From Populus alba (taxonomy: Eukaryota > Streptophyta > Magnoliopsida > Malpighiales > Salicaceae): a stretch of 64,000 nt of DNA. Of this stretch, positions 1-10,592 are shown in pieces; within the stretch, counting starts at the first letter, position 1, and each line of letters opens with the position of its first letter. A program made the translations under genes and the position numbers. The notes below the pieces were generated by a model. The model was not told the origin of the DNA. It searched no databases and worked only from the letters and a program-made list of their open reading frames with translations. The DNA is taken from positions 14,020,204-14,084,203 of the forward strand of contig NC_133290.1 of the NCBI RefSeq assembly GCF_005239225.2, in the 5' to 3' direction.

Positions 1-175
1 AAACCGAACTGAAACTGGTTGGTTGGATTTTGGTTTTTAATATAAAAAATCGAATCAAACCGAAACTAGTTGGTTTGAACCGGTTTTGATTTTTTTTTTA
101 TTTTATAAAATTTTTATTTGATTGTTTTTTATAAGTAAAAACTGTATCGAATTGAAAATAATTATCTTTTAATAA
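1..175. repeat. Degenerate CCGAACCGAAAC-type repeat
   Basis: Short alternating AACCGAA, CTGGTTGG and TTTGAACCGG strings occur in both orientations. The same vocabulary returns at about 39115-39330. This is a dispersed low-complexity plant repeat with no coding capacity. It probably continues beyond the left edge. Confidence 0.6.
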
Positions 176-760
176 AAATAATATAATTAAAGGGATGTGG
201 GAAACTAAAGTTCCATTCAAATACCGAATAATGGATGTTATTGTCCTCATAAATGAGATTTTGACTAATTTTCAACTACATAAAAACCTTAAATATTTTG
301 ATTTTTTAACTTCTCTTCTCGTACAAATATATAGAAGCTGATTCATATTTTTAAACTAATTAAATTGTGTTTCTTTCTGGGTTATACTCAAATAGAAATT
401 TGCACTTCAAGTGTGTGTATCATTACCTCATACTTTATTTGTTAGAACTTTTAGACTGTTTGAAAGTTTGGTGGCTTTTATTTTAAAATGTTTTTTTAAA
501 AATATATTTAACTTAAAAAACATTAAATTAATTTTTTTATAATTTTAATGATTTAATATTAAAGATGAAAAAATTATTATATTTCAAACAAAAAGTACAC
601 TCTCAATAACTCTAAACTCCGAATTGAAAGTTGGGAGCAAAGCTTAACGTAATACATTAACTTAATTCCTCGTAGTACAGTCTTTATTTGATAAACGTAA
701 TTACAAAAACGAAAAGAACGGAGAACTGAACGCTTTGATTCCTTTCACTTCCTTGGTAGC
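176..760. other. AT-rich 3' flank of the P450 gene
   Basis: No coding potential seen. The part nearest 760 is probably the 3' UTR and terminator region of the minus-strand P450. A degraded AT-rich repeat-like stretch lies at about 480-560. Confidence 0.4.
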
Positions 761-2349
761 TCAGGCGAGAATGTCGTCTAGGTCTGGTCGAGCTTTCATC
801 ACAACCTCCAATGGCTGAACTCTGGACATGAGGGTTGCAACCTTCTCCTCCACGTTAATTTCCTTACCGTCAACCGTATCCCATTCGAAGCACTGAATCA
901 ATGAGCCCAAAGTCAAGGTCATCAACCTGTAAGCGAGGCCCTCCCCGGGGCAAGATCTTCTTCCTAATCCAAACGGCATTAGCTTGTATGCTTCGGTCTT
1001 TCCGTTCAGGAACCTCTCGGGCTTGAAACTTAATGGGTCATCCCAAACCTTAGGGTCTCTCTGAATAGACCATGCATTTGCAAACACCATTGTACCAGGT
1101 GGCACATCGTATCCTCCAATGGTACAATGCTCGGAGGCCACATGTGGTACTAGCATGGCGGCCACCGGATACAGTCTCAAGTTCTCGGAAATGATACCTT
1201 GAAGGTAGTGTAGTTTTGAGATGTCTGGTTCTTCAATCTAGTGGTCTTTTCCAAGTTGGGCGTCTAATTCTTCCTTCGCCTTCTTCAGTACATGTCGATT
1301 GTTGAGCAGATTGCAAATTGCCCATTCCAAAGACGCGGCTGAAGTCCTGGTTCCGGCGACTGCCATTATCTGTGAAGAACAGTTCATGATTAGAAATTTA
1401 AAAATGAAAAGGATAGGAATTTATGATTTTGGTGAAAAACGTTAAGGTCAGAACTGAAACTAACCATAATTAGGCCTTTGATTATTGAATCCGTATAGGA
1501 CTGGGGTTGTGCTTCTTGCAAAGTCAGCAAGTGGCTAACCATGGTGTTCCGATCCCGGTCAGCGCGATGCTCATCAATCAGTCTTTGCAAGAACAGATCC
1601 ATGTTCTTGCTAAGGGTTTTCATTCTCTTAACAAACCCGTTATAATCAATATTGCTCAGAATGGGAAACAAGTCCCCTAGATGTGTCTCCTTAGCAAACT
1701 CACCATACTGATTCATCATGTCCCTAAATTGCAGCGCCTCCTCGAGCTCACTCACGTCTTCACCATAATACCGCTTTCCGGCAAGCATCGTCATTACTAT
1801 GTTAAACGTCAGGTCCAAAATCATGGACCTTAGCTCCACCTTCCCGGAATTTTCACCAGATACACGAGAAACCCTCTTCATGAGATTCTTGACCTCCTTC
1901 TTACGAAGTTCTTGAAACCCATTGAGACGTTTCGGTGAGAAGATCTCATTATTGCCTATGCGGCGAAGGCTGCGCCAATGATCACCATAGTTGGCGGCTC
2001 CCATGGTGGTGAAGTTGTAGTTCAAGTACTTTCCGTGGCAAAAGGGGGGACGATTGGCCAAAATCACATCATTCTTAGTAAAGCATTCTTCAACAGCTTC
2101 GGGTGAGTTTACAATGATCACGAAGCGGGAACCGAATCGAAGCGACATGATCGGGCCAAATCTTTGTGAGAGGTTGTGGATGGTTTGGTAGATAGGTTGT
2201 TTCATGAGATGGAGATGGCCAATGATCGGAAGAGCAAACGGGCCTGGAGGTAGATTCTTGTATTGCTGCTTTCTTGTTTGCAACAAGAAACTGAGAGCAA
2301 TAACAACGAAGGAAATGGCGAGAATTAAGAACACCATGGTGTCTTCCAT
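761..2349 (-). pseudogene. CYP81-like cytochrome P450 with an in-frame TAG
   Basis: Two exons, 2349-1465 and 1369-761, encode 497 codons, the normal length of an ER-anchored plant P450. Visible are an N-terminal anchor (about 4-22), the LPPGP hinge, the ExxR motif (SENLR), the PERF-like motif (FKPERF) and the heme loop FGLGRRSCPG. Overall similarity is to the CYP81 family (isoflavone or indole hydroxylases and relatives); the substrate cannot be read. Codon 339, at 1240-1238, is TAG in an otherwise uninterrupted frame between the I-helix and ExxR, so the heme loop would be lost. The I-helix reads AGTRTS where the family has an acidic residue in AGTDTS. An upstream in-frame ATG at 2394 lies only 2 bp from a TATAAATA box, so 2349 is the better start. 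A recent pseudogene, a null allele or a base error are all possible. Confidence 0.8.
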
Positions 2350-2395
2350 CTCCTTGGCTGTGATAATCTGTCTCTGCACTAATCTTGCGTCCATG

Positions 2396-2403
2396 TATTT
2401 ATA
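2396..2403 (-). promoter_or_regulatory. TATA box of the P450 gene
   Basis: The minus strand reads TATAAATA here, 46 bp upstream of the ATG at 2349. A start site 25-32 bp downstream would fall near 2366-2374, after the first in-frame ATG (2394) and before the second (2349). This decides the start call. Confidence 0.6.
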
Positions 2404-2521
2404 AGAGCGCCCAATACCCTCTCTTCTTCAGAGGGGTAAGCTAGGGAATTAATTTATAGCAATCAACGTCAGCTGTATCACAAGCCAAACTTGACTGAAG
2501 AATTTAGAAGCAGCCAGATTC

Positions 2522-2725
2522 TTTTTTATTATTTTTATGAGATTTTTTAAAATATTTTTTATTTAAAAATATATTAAAATATATTTTATTCAATTTTTAA
2601 ACATTTATTTTTAATATTAACATATTAAAAAATCTAATAATATAAAAAAATTTAAATTTAAATAAAAATTTAAATAATTTTTTTTAAATATTTTTAAAAA
2701 TAATTATAACAACACTCCAAACATA
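2522..2725 (+). repeat. AT-rich MITE-like element, family A
   Basis: Carries the recurring core TTTAAAAATATATTAAAA followed by a TTTTTAATATTAACATATT segment. The same ordered core occurs at least a dozen times in the window in both orientations. It contains no ORF and is probably a non-autonomous DNA transposon remnant. Confidence 0.55.
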
Positions 2726-3309
2726 AATGGTGAAGAAGCAGTCTATAAAGACCAGCAGGTGATTAAGTAAAACAATAAACAAATAAATTGTTTGCAAAAA
2801 CGTTTTGCTTAATTAATCATTTTGTTACTTTGACGCCTTCAAACGTATAAGAAGATGAGCTCTTAATTTGCATTTGTTTAAATCTCTGCTCGAATAATGT
2901 GATCGCTAATTTATATTTTCTTAAGAAAAAAATCATTGTTTATTGATCTATTGACTTTTTTTATTTTATTTTTCTTATCAAATTCCTTGTTTATTCAAAA
3001 GGTGTTTTTAATTAAGTTTCCAATCTGCCAAACTTATAACACAAATAAAAATTAATAATTTTTGGACTTCCATTCCCTTTATGCCAATCCTTTCAAACCA
3101 TCGTATAATCAAAAATTCTCATTATATCATAAATATTGTATAAATCAGAATCATTCATCTTGAATTTGAAAGACGAGTTTAATTCTTTAAAGAAAAAAAA
3201 AGTTAAAAATTAGTAATTAAGGATTGTTAACCTCGGAGAGGTTAATAATAATTAACAACTAAATCCATTTTTCACTTAACTCATGATGTTGAGGATCTTC
3301 ATAAAGAAA

Positions 3310-4170
3310 AGATTTAGTTTTTTGTCTATTTAGTTTAGGAAAATAACTTACTTTATAGTGTTTTTATTTATCCTTTCTATTTAGTTTAGAAAATCAGTTA
3401 TAGAGTGTTAATTTTATTTTTTCTAATTTATTTAGGATTTTTTTTTCTTTTCTTTTATTTTAAAGTTTTCTAGCTTATATATATTAGTTTTCAAGTTTAC
3501 ATGAGTTGTAAATCTTTTAGAGATGCATATTAATTATAGAGAAATATTGAGTAATAAAAATATTAATTAAGGTTCTATATAACAACTTTATTCGACATCA
3601 TTTATGTATTTCTAGCTACCTATCTTCTTGTTTGTGTTCTGTTTGTGTCTGTTGAAATTAGAGTATTTTGAAATTGACAGAATTAAAATTGATATTCTTG
3701 TACTTCAAATAAAAATTATGAAGTAGATTTCTGAATCTCCTTTTAATTCTAAGATTGGTTTCAAGGTTGAACGTGTTGTTGAGAAATATAATGTTTTTAA
3801 TGGTAAAAAACTATGTAAAGGATTGAAATTTTTTTCTCGGACAACAACAAAATTGGAGTAAGAACAATTTGAACTCAAAAATGATTTCTCTCTAATCCAA
3901 GGAGACTGATACAAAGGATTTTTAGGGGAAAATTATTTTTTTAGTTAATTTTTTCTATTTAGTTACTTTATGGTGTTTTTATTTTTCTTCCCTTTTAGTT
4001 TAGAAAAACAAATATTAAGATTTATAAGATTTTTTTTTCTATTTTATTTAGGATTTTTTTATTGCTTTTCTTTTATCTTTAGGTTTTCTAACTTGTTTAG
4101 GTTAATTTTTAGGTCTCTATAAGAAATTGTAAACATCTTAAAGAGGACAGACTACTTAAAGAGAAAGATG
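3310..4170 (+). repeat. Diverged direct repeat pair, LTR-like remnant
   Basis: Segment 3310-3527 is matched in the same order by 3930-4170. Both contain TTTATTTAGGATTTTTT, TTTTCTAGCTT or TTTTCTAACTT, GTTTTTATTT and TTTAGTTTAGAAAA, and both end at GATGCAT. About 400 bp separate the copies. The layout suggests two old LTRs around a collapsed interior, or a TRIM-type element. No gag or pol ORF is visible. Confidence 0.4.
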
Positions 4171-4171
4171 C

Positions 4172-4615
4172 ATGTCACAGCCCGAATCTCGAGTCTATGA
4201 CCAGCAACTCAGGAGCGGTGTTGTAAAGACACTCCACCTATTCTAAGCTTCGGAACAAGCATATCAAAAAAATAAGTTATTTAAAAATACACAACATTTC
4301 AGAATCTTTTAAAATATTATATTATTCAAAACTAATGAAATCAAATAATAATTCAAAACTTTTCATTATTAATTAAAACAAAAACAATAATTCATAATAC
4401 TCATTGTATTGTCAAAATCTAAACTTAATTAAAACAGTATAATAACAGAGCATTTAAGACATTAAATCAAAACCAAAAAGAAAGTCTAGCAAAACAAGTA
4501 ATGTATACCAATCAAAAATTGAAGAAATAGCAAAACTCAATAAAGTCCATTTACTAACAAAAATTAAAAACTTGAAATAATTTTAAAAATAAGAGATGAG
4601 TTCAACCAATTCAGT

Positions 4616-4659
<44 letters not shown>

Positions 4660-5600
4660 GTTTGTAAGTCGATTCATTTTAATATATACATATACATACT
4701 AAGCATATTATTATAAAGTAGTGAAATACATATAAAAAATCAGATAACACCTAAGTGAAATTTATAAAATTTATAATTTGAGTGAGAAATGTTTTTACCA
4801 TGAAAAATGCTTAATAAACTGTACACAAGAGCTAAAGCTAGTGGATCTTTCACACCCAATATATTAAATACTCATTAAAAAAATGTTTTCATGGTTATAA
4901 GTTAAAGAAGCTCAATTGAAACGCTCGAAATTCATTGAACTTGAAATACGCAAATAGTATATGCATCATTCAAGCAGTGGAGTACTGTGGAGGACATAAT
5001 ACAGCATTTTACATGTTAAAGCCATACCTTAATTACATTAGGAAACATCATTGAAGCAGTGGAGTGGAGGACATAACACAAAATATTTATTACATGATGA
5101 AGCCACGGCACCTACTGATCCATGATAGGCATTGACAGATGAGTGATGAACTTGTGTCCTGGATCTTTAGCTGGAACCCAAACAAGGATATCACTGGCTA
5201 GAAAGTGACGAATGAGGCAAAACAGCAGCACAAGATAGCAGCAGAACAAAGAGAATGTGAGGACGGAAAAGAGAAGGGTGAGAGCTGCCAAAGGCGGCGG
5301 CGGCGGCGGCAAATAGGATGCCTTGGACAACAACTGTGAGTGTAGCTTCCAAGAGAGTGCAGCTGTGAGTAAAGAGAAGTGTAGCTGCCGAGAGAATGCA
5401 GCTGAGAGTGAAGAGAAGTGTAGCTGCCGAGAGCACGCATCTACGAGAGTAGAGGGACGCAATCCTCCTCCTCCATTTGTAATGTAAAATGTACCCCAAT
5501 AAGAATGACTGCTTTGTGGATGCAGAGATTTGTGAACCATGTTAAATATCACTTCCACCGACCATACTAACACTAACACGTGGCAATAATAAAGATCATA
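4172..5600. repeat. Unclassified repeat-rich segment with microsatellite and minisatellite
   Basis: The segment opens with TGTCACAGCCCGAATC, a style of terminus seen in plant LTR elements. It holds a (TA)n tract at 4620-4656, a (GGC)n tract at about 5293-5311, and about three copies of a roughly 39-bp unit at 5337-5455 containing GTGTAGCTGCCGAGAG. The tandem unit opens overlapping minus-strand frames of 155, 102 and 80 codons. They look like repeat artefacts: all three frames stay open and there is no domain. Confidence 0.35.
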
Positions 5601-6055
5601 TAAATATATTGTTTTTTTTATATTTGTCTCAACTAAAAAAATTTACAATTTAATATTGAAGTTTGAAGGAACTCGAGAATTTCATAATTTTAACTCGAGA
5701 ATTCATTATGAAAATTAATTAATTATAAAAAATATTAAACTTCTTGTAATTAGTAACCGAAAATGATAAATAGACTAATTAAGAAGGTCTAGTGGTAATT
5801 AAAAAAAATTCATGTGTAGATTTAAATACTTAGCTTCCAAACTAGTATGTGATGCAATCTTAAATATTAAACAAAATTATATAACATTACAAGCCTAGCA
5901 ATTAAGATTTTTGGAAGCAAAAATAAGAAACTTGCTTATTTTGGATTTTGTTACAAAAAATTAGATCCAAAATCAACACTTCATTATCATAATTTTTTTT
6001 TTAATTGGTATATTAATAGTTTTAAAAAAAAACATTATTTGCAGTTTAAAATGTT

Positions 6056-6290
6056 TAGGGGTGTTTGAGATTGTGGTGTTGAGTGCATTTTAAAATAATT
6101 TTTTTATTTAAAAATACATCAAAATAATTTTTTTTATTTTTTTTTATATATCAACATATTAAAATTATCAAAAAACAATAAAAAAAAAAAACATTAATTT
6201 AAAGGATATTTTGGGACTATGATAAAATTATTTTTCAACATATTTTTTTTAAAAATAAATATATTAAAATAATTATAAAACCCAACAGCT
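6056..6290 (+). repeat. AT-rich MITE-like element, family A
   Basis: Core TTTAAAAATACATCAAAATA followed by ATCAACATATTAAAATTATC, flanked by poly-A and poly-T runs. The core recurs partly at 6240-6280, so this may be a composite of two fragments. Confidence 0.5.
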
Positions 6291-6382
6291 CCATGAAAAA
6301 AGCAAATGAAATAAATAACAATGTCCAACGGAAAAGTATCAATAAAATTAAAAAAAAAAGAAAAAAAAAGAGCCATATTCAT

Positions 6383-6765
6383 GTCTGCTTATCGATTGAT
6401 ATTCATTTTTGTGGTTTACAGAGTTTGTCGTGACCTACAGTCATGAGTCATCATTCTTTGTTTATATCTGCTGTTAAACTACAGGACAGAATGCAGACTT
6501 AAAACCACTGCTATGCTCCACCTTGTGGGGTTGATTGCCGGACGCAAGTAAACATGCCCAGCCACCGGAACCAGATTCAAATTCAGGTCTGCTTACCGAC
6601 CTATCTTCCTTTCTGTGGTTCACATAGTCTCTACGGTCATGAGTCAGCACTCTTTGATTATATTTTGCTGTTAAACTACTGGACAGAAGGATAAATACTT
6701 AGCCACCGCTATTCGCCACCCCGCTGGTTGATTGCCACACTAACCGACAAGCCCACCACAAAAAC
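6383..6765 (+). repeat. Tandem duplication, about 204 bp, upstream of the SAUR
   Basis: Two diverged copies, 6383-6586 and 6587-6765, share GTCTGCTTA(T/C)CGA, GGTCATGAGTCA-type strings, TGCTGTTAAACTAC and GGTTGATTGCC in the same order. The second copy ends about 185 bp before the SAUR start, so the pair probably lies in its promoter region. Confidence 0.65.
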
Positions 6766-6949
6766 CACCTCTTATAACCCCCCCCCCCTCCCTCACATGG
6801 TTCTGCTTCCCAATGGAAAGGGACTGTTTCCTAATTTGTAATATATAACACTCCCTTCCTTTGCCTTCTACTCATCACAATACAAGCATTCATCATTCTA
6901 ATTTCTAAAGCTTTCTTCCTTTACCAGTAAGATCTTTCGGAGCAACAAG

Positions 6950-7374
6950 ATGATCAGTGCCAGGAAGCTTATCAAATTGGCGAGAAGATAGCTGTTATAA
7001 GGCGAAAAAGAATCACACTGCCACAAACAGAAACAAGCAGCTGTAGCACATCATCTACAGCTGAGAAGGGCCATTTTGTTGTGTACTCTGCAGATAAGAC
7101 ACGGTTTTTGCTTCCTGTAGACTATCTTAACAATGCAATTGTGAGAGAGCTACTTGAACTGGCAGAAGAGGAGTTTGGATTGCCTAGCAATGGACATCTC
7201 TCGTTGCCGTGTGATGCAGAGCTAGTGGAATATGCAATTGCTTTGATCAAACAGCATGTCACTAGAGATGTAGAGAAGGCATTGTTGCTGTCCATGGCTA
7301 GCAGTCACTGCTCAACATCGTCGGATCTCCAGCATCAAGTAGCAGTCCATCAATTACCAATTTCCGGCTTCTAA
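6950..7374 (+). pseudogene. SAUR-like auxin-induced protein, frameshifted
   Basis: Small auxin-up RNA protein. SAURs bind and inhibit PP2C.D phosphatases and promote cell expansion. The ATG at 6950 opens a typical SAUR N-terminus (MISARKLIKLARR), but TAG follows at 6989. The rest of the protein is intact in another frame up to 7374: GHFVVYSADKTRFLLPVDYL, LLELAEEEFGLPSNG and LPCDAELVEY, the conserved SAUR core. The two frames differ by the equivalent of a 10-nt deletion just after the Ala-Arg of the family's conserved ARKWQ-type motif. No intron is expected in this family and no splice site rescues it. The fragment downstream lacks its own ATG before the core. A broken gene or a null allele are both possible. 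Confidence 0.8.
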
Positions 7375-7904
7375 AGAGGAGATTAGTTTTGTAAACAGAG
7401 CAAAGAAGTTGACATTGATAAATTCTGTAGAAAAATCATGAGATACATTGTTCCTTTGATGAAGTTTCGTGGAGAATAGTTTAAGAGAAGCCTCTGCAAA
7501 TTCTAGTTTAAGGATACAATTATGTTAGAACTTTTTGGATAAGTGGCCTCATGCTTAAAGGATAACATTACAAGAGTGCATCTGCCAAAGAACAAAATGA
7601 AGAATAACAAAAATTCTCAAACATAGAAGCTCGCAGGCTGCAACTGGTACTATTAAAAGCCATTCCGAGTAACAACACGGAAATCAAAGTGGAAGTCACT
7701 ATCGCCAGACAACAACAAAATAAAAAAGAAAAGAACCACACATGGCTTTGCACTCATACTTTATAAAATTTACAAATAAGCTCATGTGGAATTGTCCAGT
7801 TCTAAAAACAACAACAGGATCAGATTTGGAGACAACTATAGCATACAAACGTCAGATTCGCCTAGTGTTTGGTAATCTGAACTACAACACCGAAACAAAA
7901 TGCT
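7375..7904. other. Spacer between SAUR and the TVP15-like 3' end
   Basis: Probably the 3' flank of the SAUR and the 3' UTR of the minus-strand TVP15-like gene. No independent gene is visible; short ORFs here have no family features. Confidence 0.4.
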
Positions 7905-9644
7905 TCAAGACCTTCCTGCCACAAGTGATTGCTCAAGTTCCTCCCTCCGCTGCTCTAATTCCTGTGATCGTTAATCCAAGCTTGTTAATAGAGGAAAATC
8001 TGAGTAACAATCAATATTTGTAAAAACAATAGACAGATATCAATAAATGACTGGCAAAAGAACATCATTTGCCTAATAAAACCAACTGCATACTCTCAGA
8101 AAAAACAAACCGTGTGCAAGCACATATATATCGGATTGAGAATCTTAAGGCCTTGCATTTTCACCCTTGTCTGATTTTAATACATCCTGACGACTTACAT
8201 AACTGATCATGGAAGTCTGTTTGCTTACAGATTTGATTGGGGCATATCAAAACCCTTTCTACAGCATTATTGTGACAAGCGCTCACTGCTTGTAGCACTT
8301 CAATTTTTAGAAACGCCACGAAATTTCAATCCATTTCCTCACATTGGCTTACCATTTCATGAGCTATGATATATTTCTCTTCTTGCACGCATTGTAAACA
8401 AACAAAGATGCCTGTAGGGATCTTAGAACTCATGGTCCTGTTTGTCGCTAAAATCTCATATCATGCCTTGACCTCCAAAAAGCGATGGCACGGATAAAAC
8501 TTAAATGCTTAACTTGGAGGAGTAACATACACATACAGGCTTGGAGTAAAATGAAAAACAGGAACCTCATATAAACACTCAATACCAATCATCATTTCAA
8601 GAGCTACAGCAATACACAGCTCACCTCCAGATCCTTGATAGCCTGCACCCTCGTAGTTTTTTTCTTCTGTTGAGCCCGTTTGAGACACCCAATGCACAGA
8701 ATTCCCTACATTCAAGAGCAACACACCATTGGATTTCGAAGTAAGTTACTGTAATCAACCAAACTCAATTTAAACCAAAGCCCCCCCCAATCCGTCTATC
8801 GTCTTACCAAAACAACATAAACTACACCACAAGCAAGGAGCAAATAACTTGCTACATTTTCTAGAATAACAAGCTGCTTCTGCTTTGAAGAATAGTCAGG
8901 GAAAGCTCTCGTCATTACCGCAACACTGCAAAAAGAAAAACCACCATCTTAAACCGTACGACTCTACGCAAACCTGTGTAGCGCACATTTTTCCGCCCTC
9001 GTTGAAACAAATGACTTACAAGATTTGCAGCATGCCCCTGCCAACCCAATACTCCAGTACCTGCAGAATATTAATTAAATAAAACAATTAACATTTTCAC
9101 AAATTCCAGCATGGTAATTTATGGAGTAAATTAATTAATTAATCATAAATTAATTCGATTCGATTCAATAAATTAAAACAAGTGAAAAGGTCAAAATATT
9201 CATCACCAAACTCCAATTTTCACAGATTAAACACACGAGCGAAATATAAAATTAAAACTAAAAAAAAAATTACGGGACCTTCCAGTACTTGATGATAAAT
9301 CCCCACTCAGTCTCGGCAACCACCACGATAACCGCAATAATCACCGCATAACACCTGAATATTCCATCAAAAACCTTCACAAAACAACAACCAGTCAGCA
9401 ATCAACACCTCACACACTCGCTCCCCTATACATATAAAGATAGTCTTACATCAGACCCGTTTTTGAAGGATTGAATGGCGGAGAGAAGGTTGACGGCAAT
9501 ACAAAGAATGGCGGTGAGTGCAGTCACAACGCTGAAACACCTACAAATGACTAAAAAGAGGTCCGGTCCAGATCGAGCTCGTAATGAGCTTAACGATTCT
9601 CGAGGAGACGGAGGCAAAGGAACTGTCTCTTCGTTTCTCTCCAT
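7905..9644 (-). CDS. TVP15/COPI-associated Golgi membrane protein
   Basis: Six exons: 9644-9450, 9374-9279, 9060-9020, 8925-8808, 8705-8625 and 7961-7905, giving 195 aa with phases closing exactly. The family (Golgi TVP15 / COPI-associated) consists of small four-pass Golgi proteins linked to vesicle traffic; its precise role in plants is not established. Four hydrophobic stretches are visible: about 29-53, 72-86, 99-113 and 134-155. A charged C-terminal tail is rich in Lys, Glu and Arg (ending EELEQSLVAGRS), as expected for a cytosolic coiled tail. The start at 9644 is the first ATG and is followed by a Pro/Ser-rich cytosolic N-terminus. The intron between exons 5 and 6 is about 660 bp. Two perfect G-box palindromes lie 140-180 bp upstream. 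Confidence 0.8.
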
Positions 9645-9781
9645 TGAAGCTGAATCTAAACGTGTCTAGGTGGATGGAGAAAAATAAGCTTTTTTTTTTT
9701 TTGTTTCTTCGAGTTCTCGAGCGGGATTCTCTTCTTATCTTTCGGCCGTTGTCCAAGGAAGGAAGGGAATGTGGCGGCAGA

Positions 9782-9823
9782 CCGACACGTGTCGGTTCAA
9801 TAAGGATGTAACTGACACGTGTC
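9782..9823. promoter_or_regulatory. Paired G-box palindromes
   Basis: GACACGTGTC occurs at 9784-9793 (within the 14-bp palindrome CCGACACGTGTCGG) and again at 9814-9823, exactly 30 bp apart. CACGTG is the core site of plant bZIP and bHLH factors, and ACGTGTC is the strong ABRE form. The position, 140-180 bp upstream of the TVP15-like start, is typical of a proximal promoter. Function is inferred. Confidence 0.6.
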
Positions 9824-10592
9824 CGCGGAATTTTCACGGTGGATTGTATGGGCTTTGTGTGGCCCGATTAACATTGGGCCGAAGCTAAAATCCACAGAAG
9901 AGCATATGGCATGTTGGGCCGGATTTAGAGGGGAAAAAACCAAGAAAACGAAGATTTTAAACAAATATCAAAAAAAGTATTTTTTATACAACCACCATCT
10001 TAGAATACTTTATGCCTTCTTATTCTTAAATCTTAAGTTGAATGTAAAACTTTTTACTTTAATTTATTTCTCTAATTTTAAACGAAAATATAAAAAAAAA
10101 AATAAGAGAAAAATATTTTACACATAACCAACACTTTACAAAATTCTCTTGTCCAAACATTTTTTTATTTATTTAAATTACATGTATAAATGACATATTT
10201 TTGAAAAAAAAATGTAATTTATTATCAAAAGGAGGAGAAGATCTTTTTTATTTTATTTTTTTATAGTATGGGGACCTAATTGAATAAATTGATAGTCTAG
10301 ATACTATATTGGGAGTTAATTTATAGTTGTGGGATTATTTGAGGTTTGCTCACCACTACTCCCAATACCAAATCATCTTTTCTTCACCAGCCCAAATCAT
10401 TTCTTGAAACAGACAAATCCTTCCACATGCAAGTCTTCCAAAAATCCAATCAAACCTTAGCTAACAAAGGCTTTAATATTTAAAAGCAATCCACAATTTC
10501 CTCTGTCTGAGTCATAAATACATGCCTAATTGCATGTTCCGTAAGAACTCTATTTCCACAGCCACATAATCACAAAGAAAAACATCATCAAG
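9824..10592. other. Intergenic, promoter region of PYD3
   Basis: AT-rich, with long A and T runs. The last 200 bp before 10593 are presumably the PYD3 promoter and 5' UTR, with CATAAATACATG near 10514. This stretch is the divergent intergenic region between two oppositely oriented genes. Confidence 0.4.

Noticed and set aside
5112..5579. 155-codon minus-strand ORF
   Set aside because: It is driven by a tandem repeat and (GGC)n that keep several frames open; no domain, no splice context and frame-independent composition.
9541..9837. Overlapping ORFs of 75-98 codons on both strands
   Set aside because: They are shadows and leader sequence of exon 1 of the TVP15-like gene.
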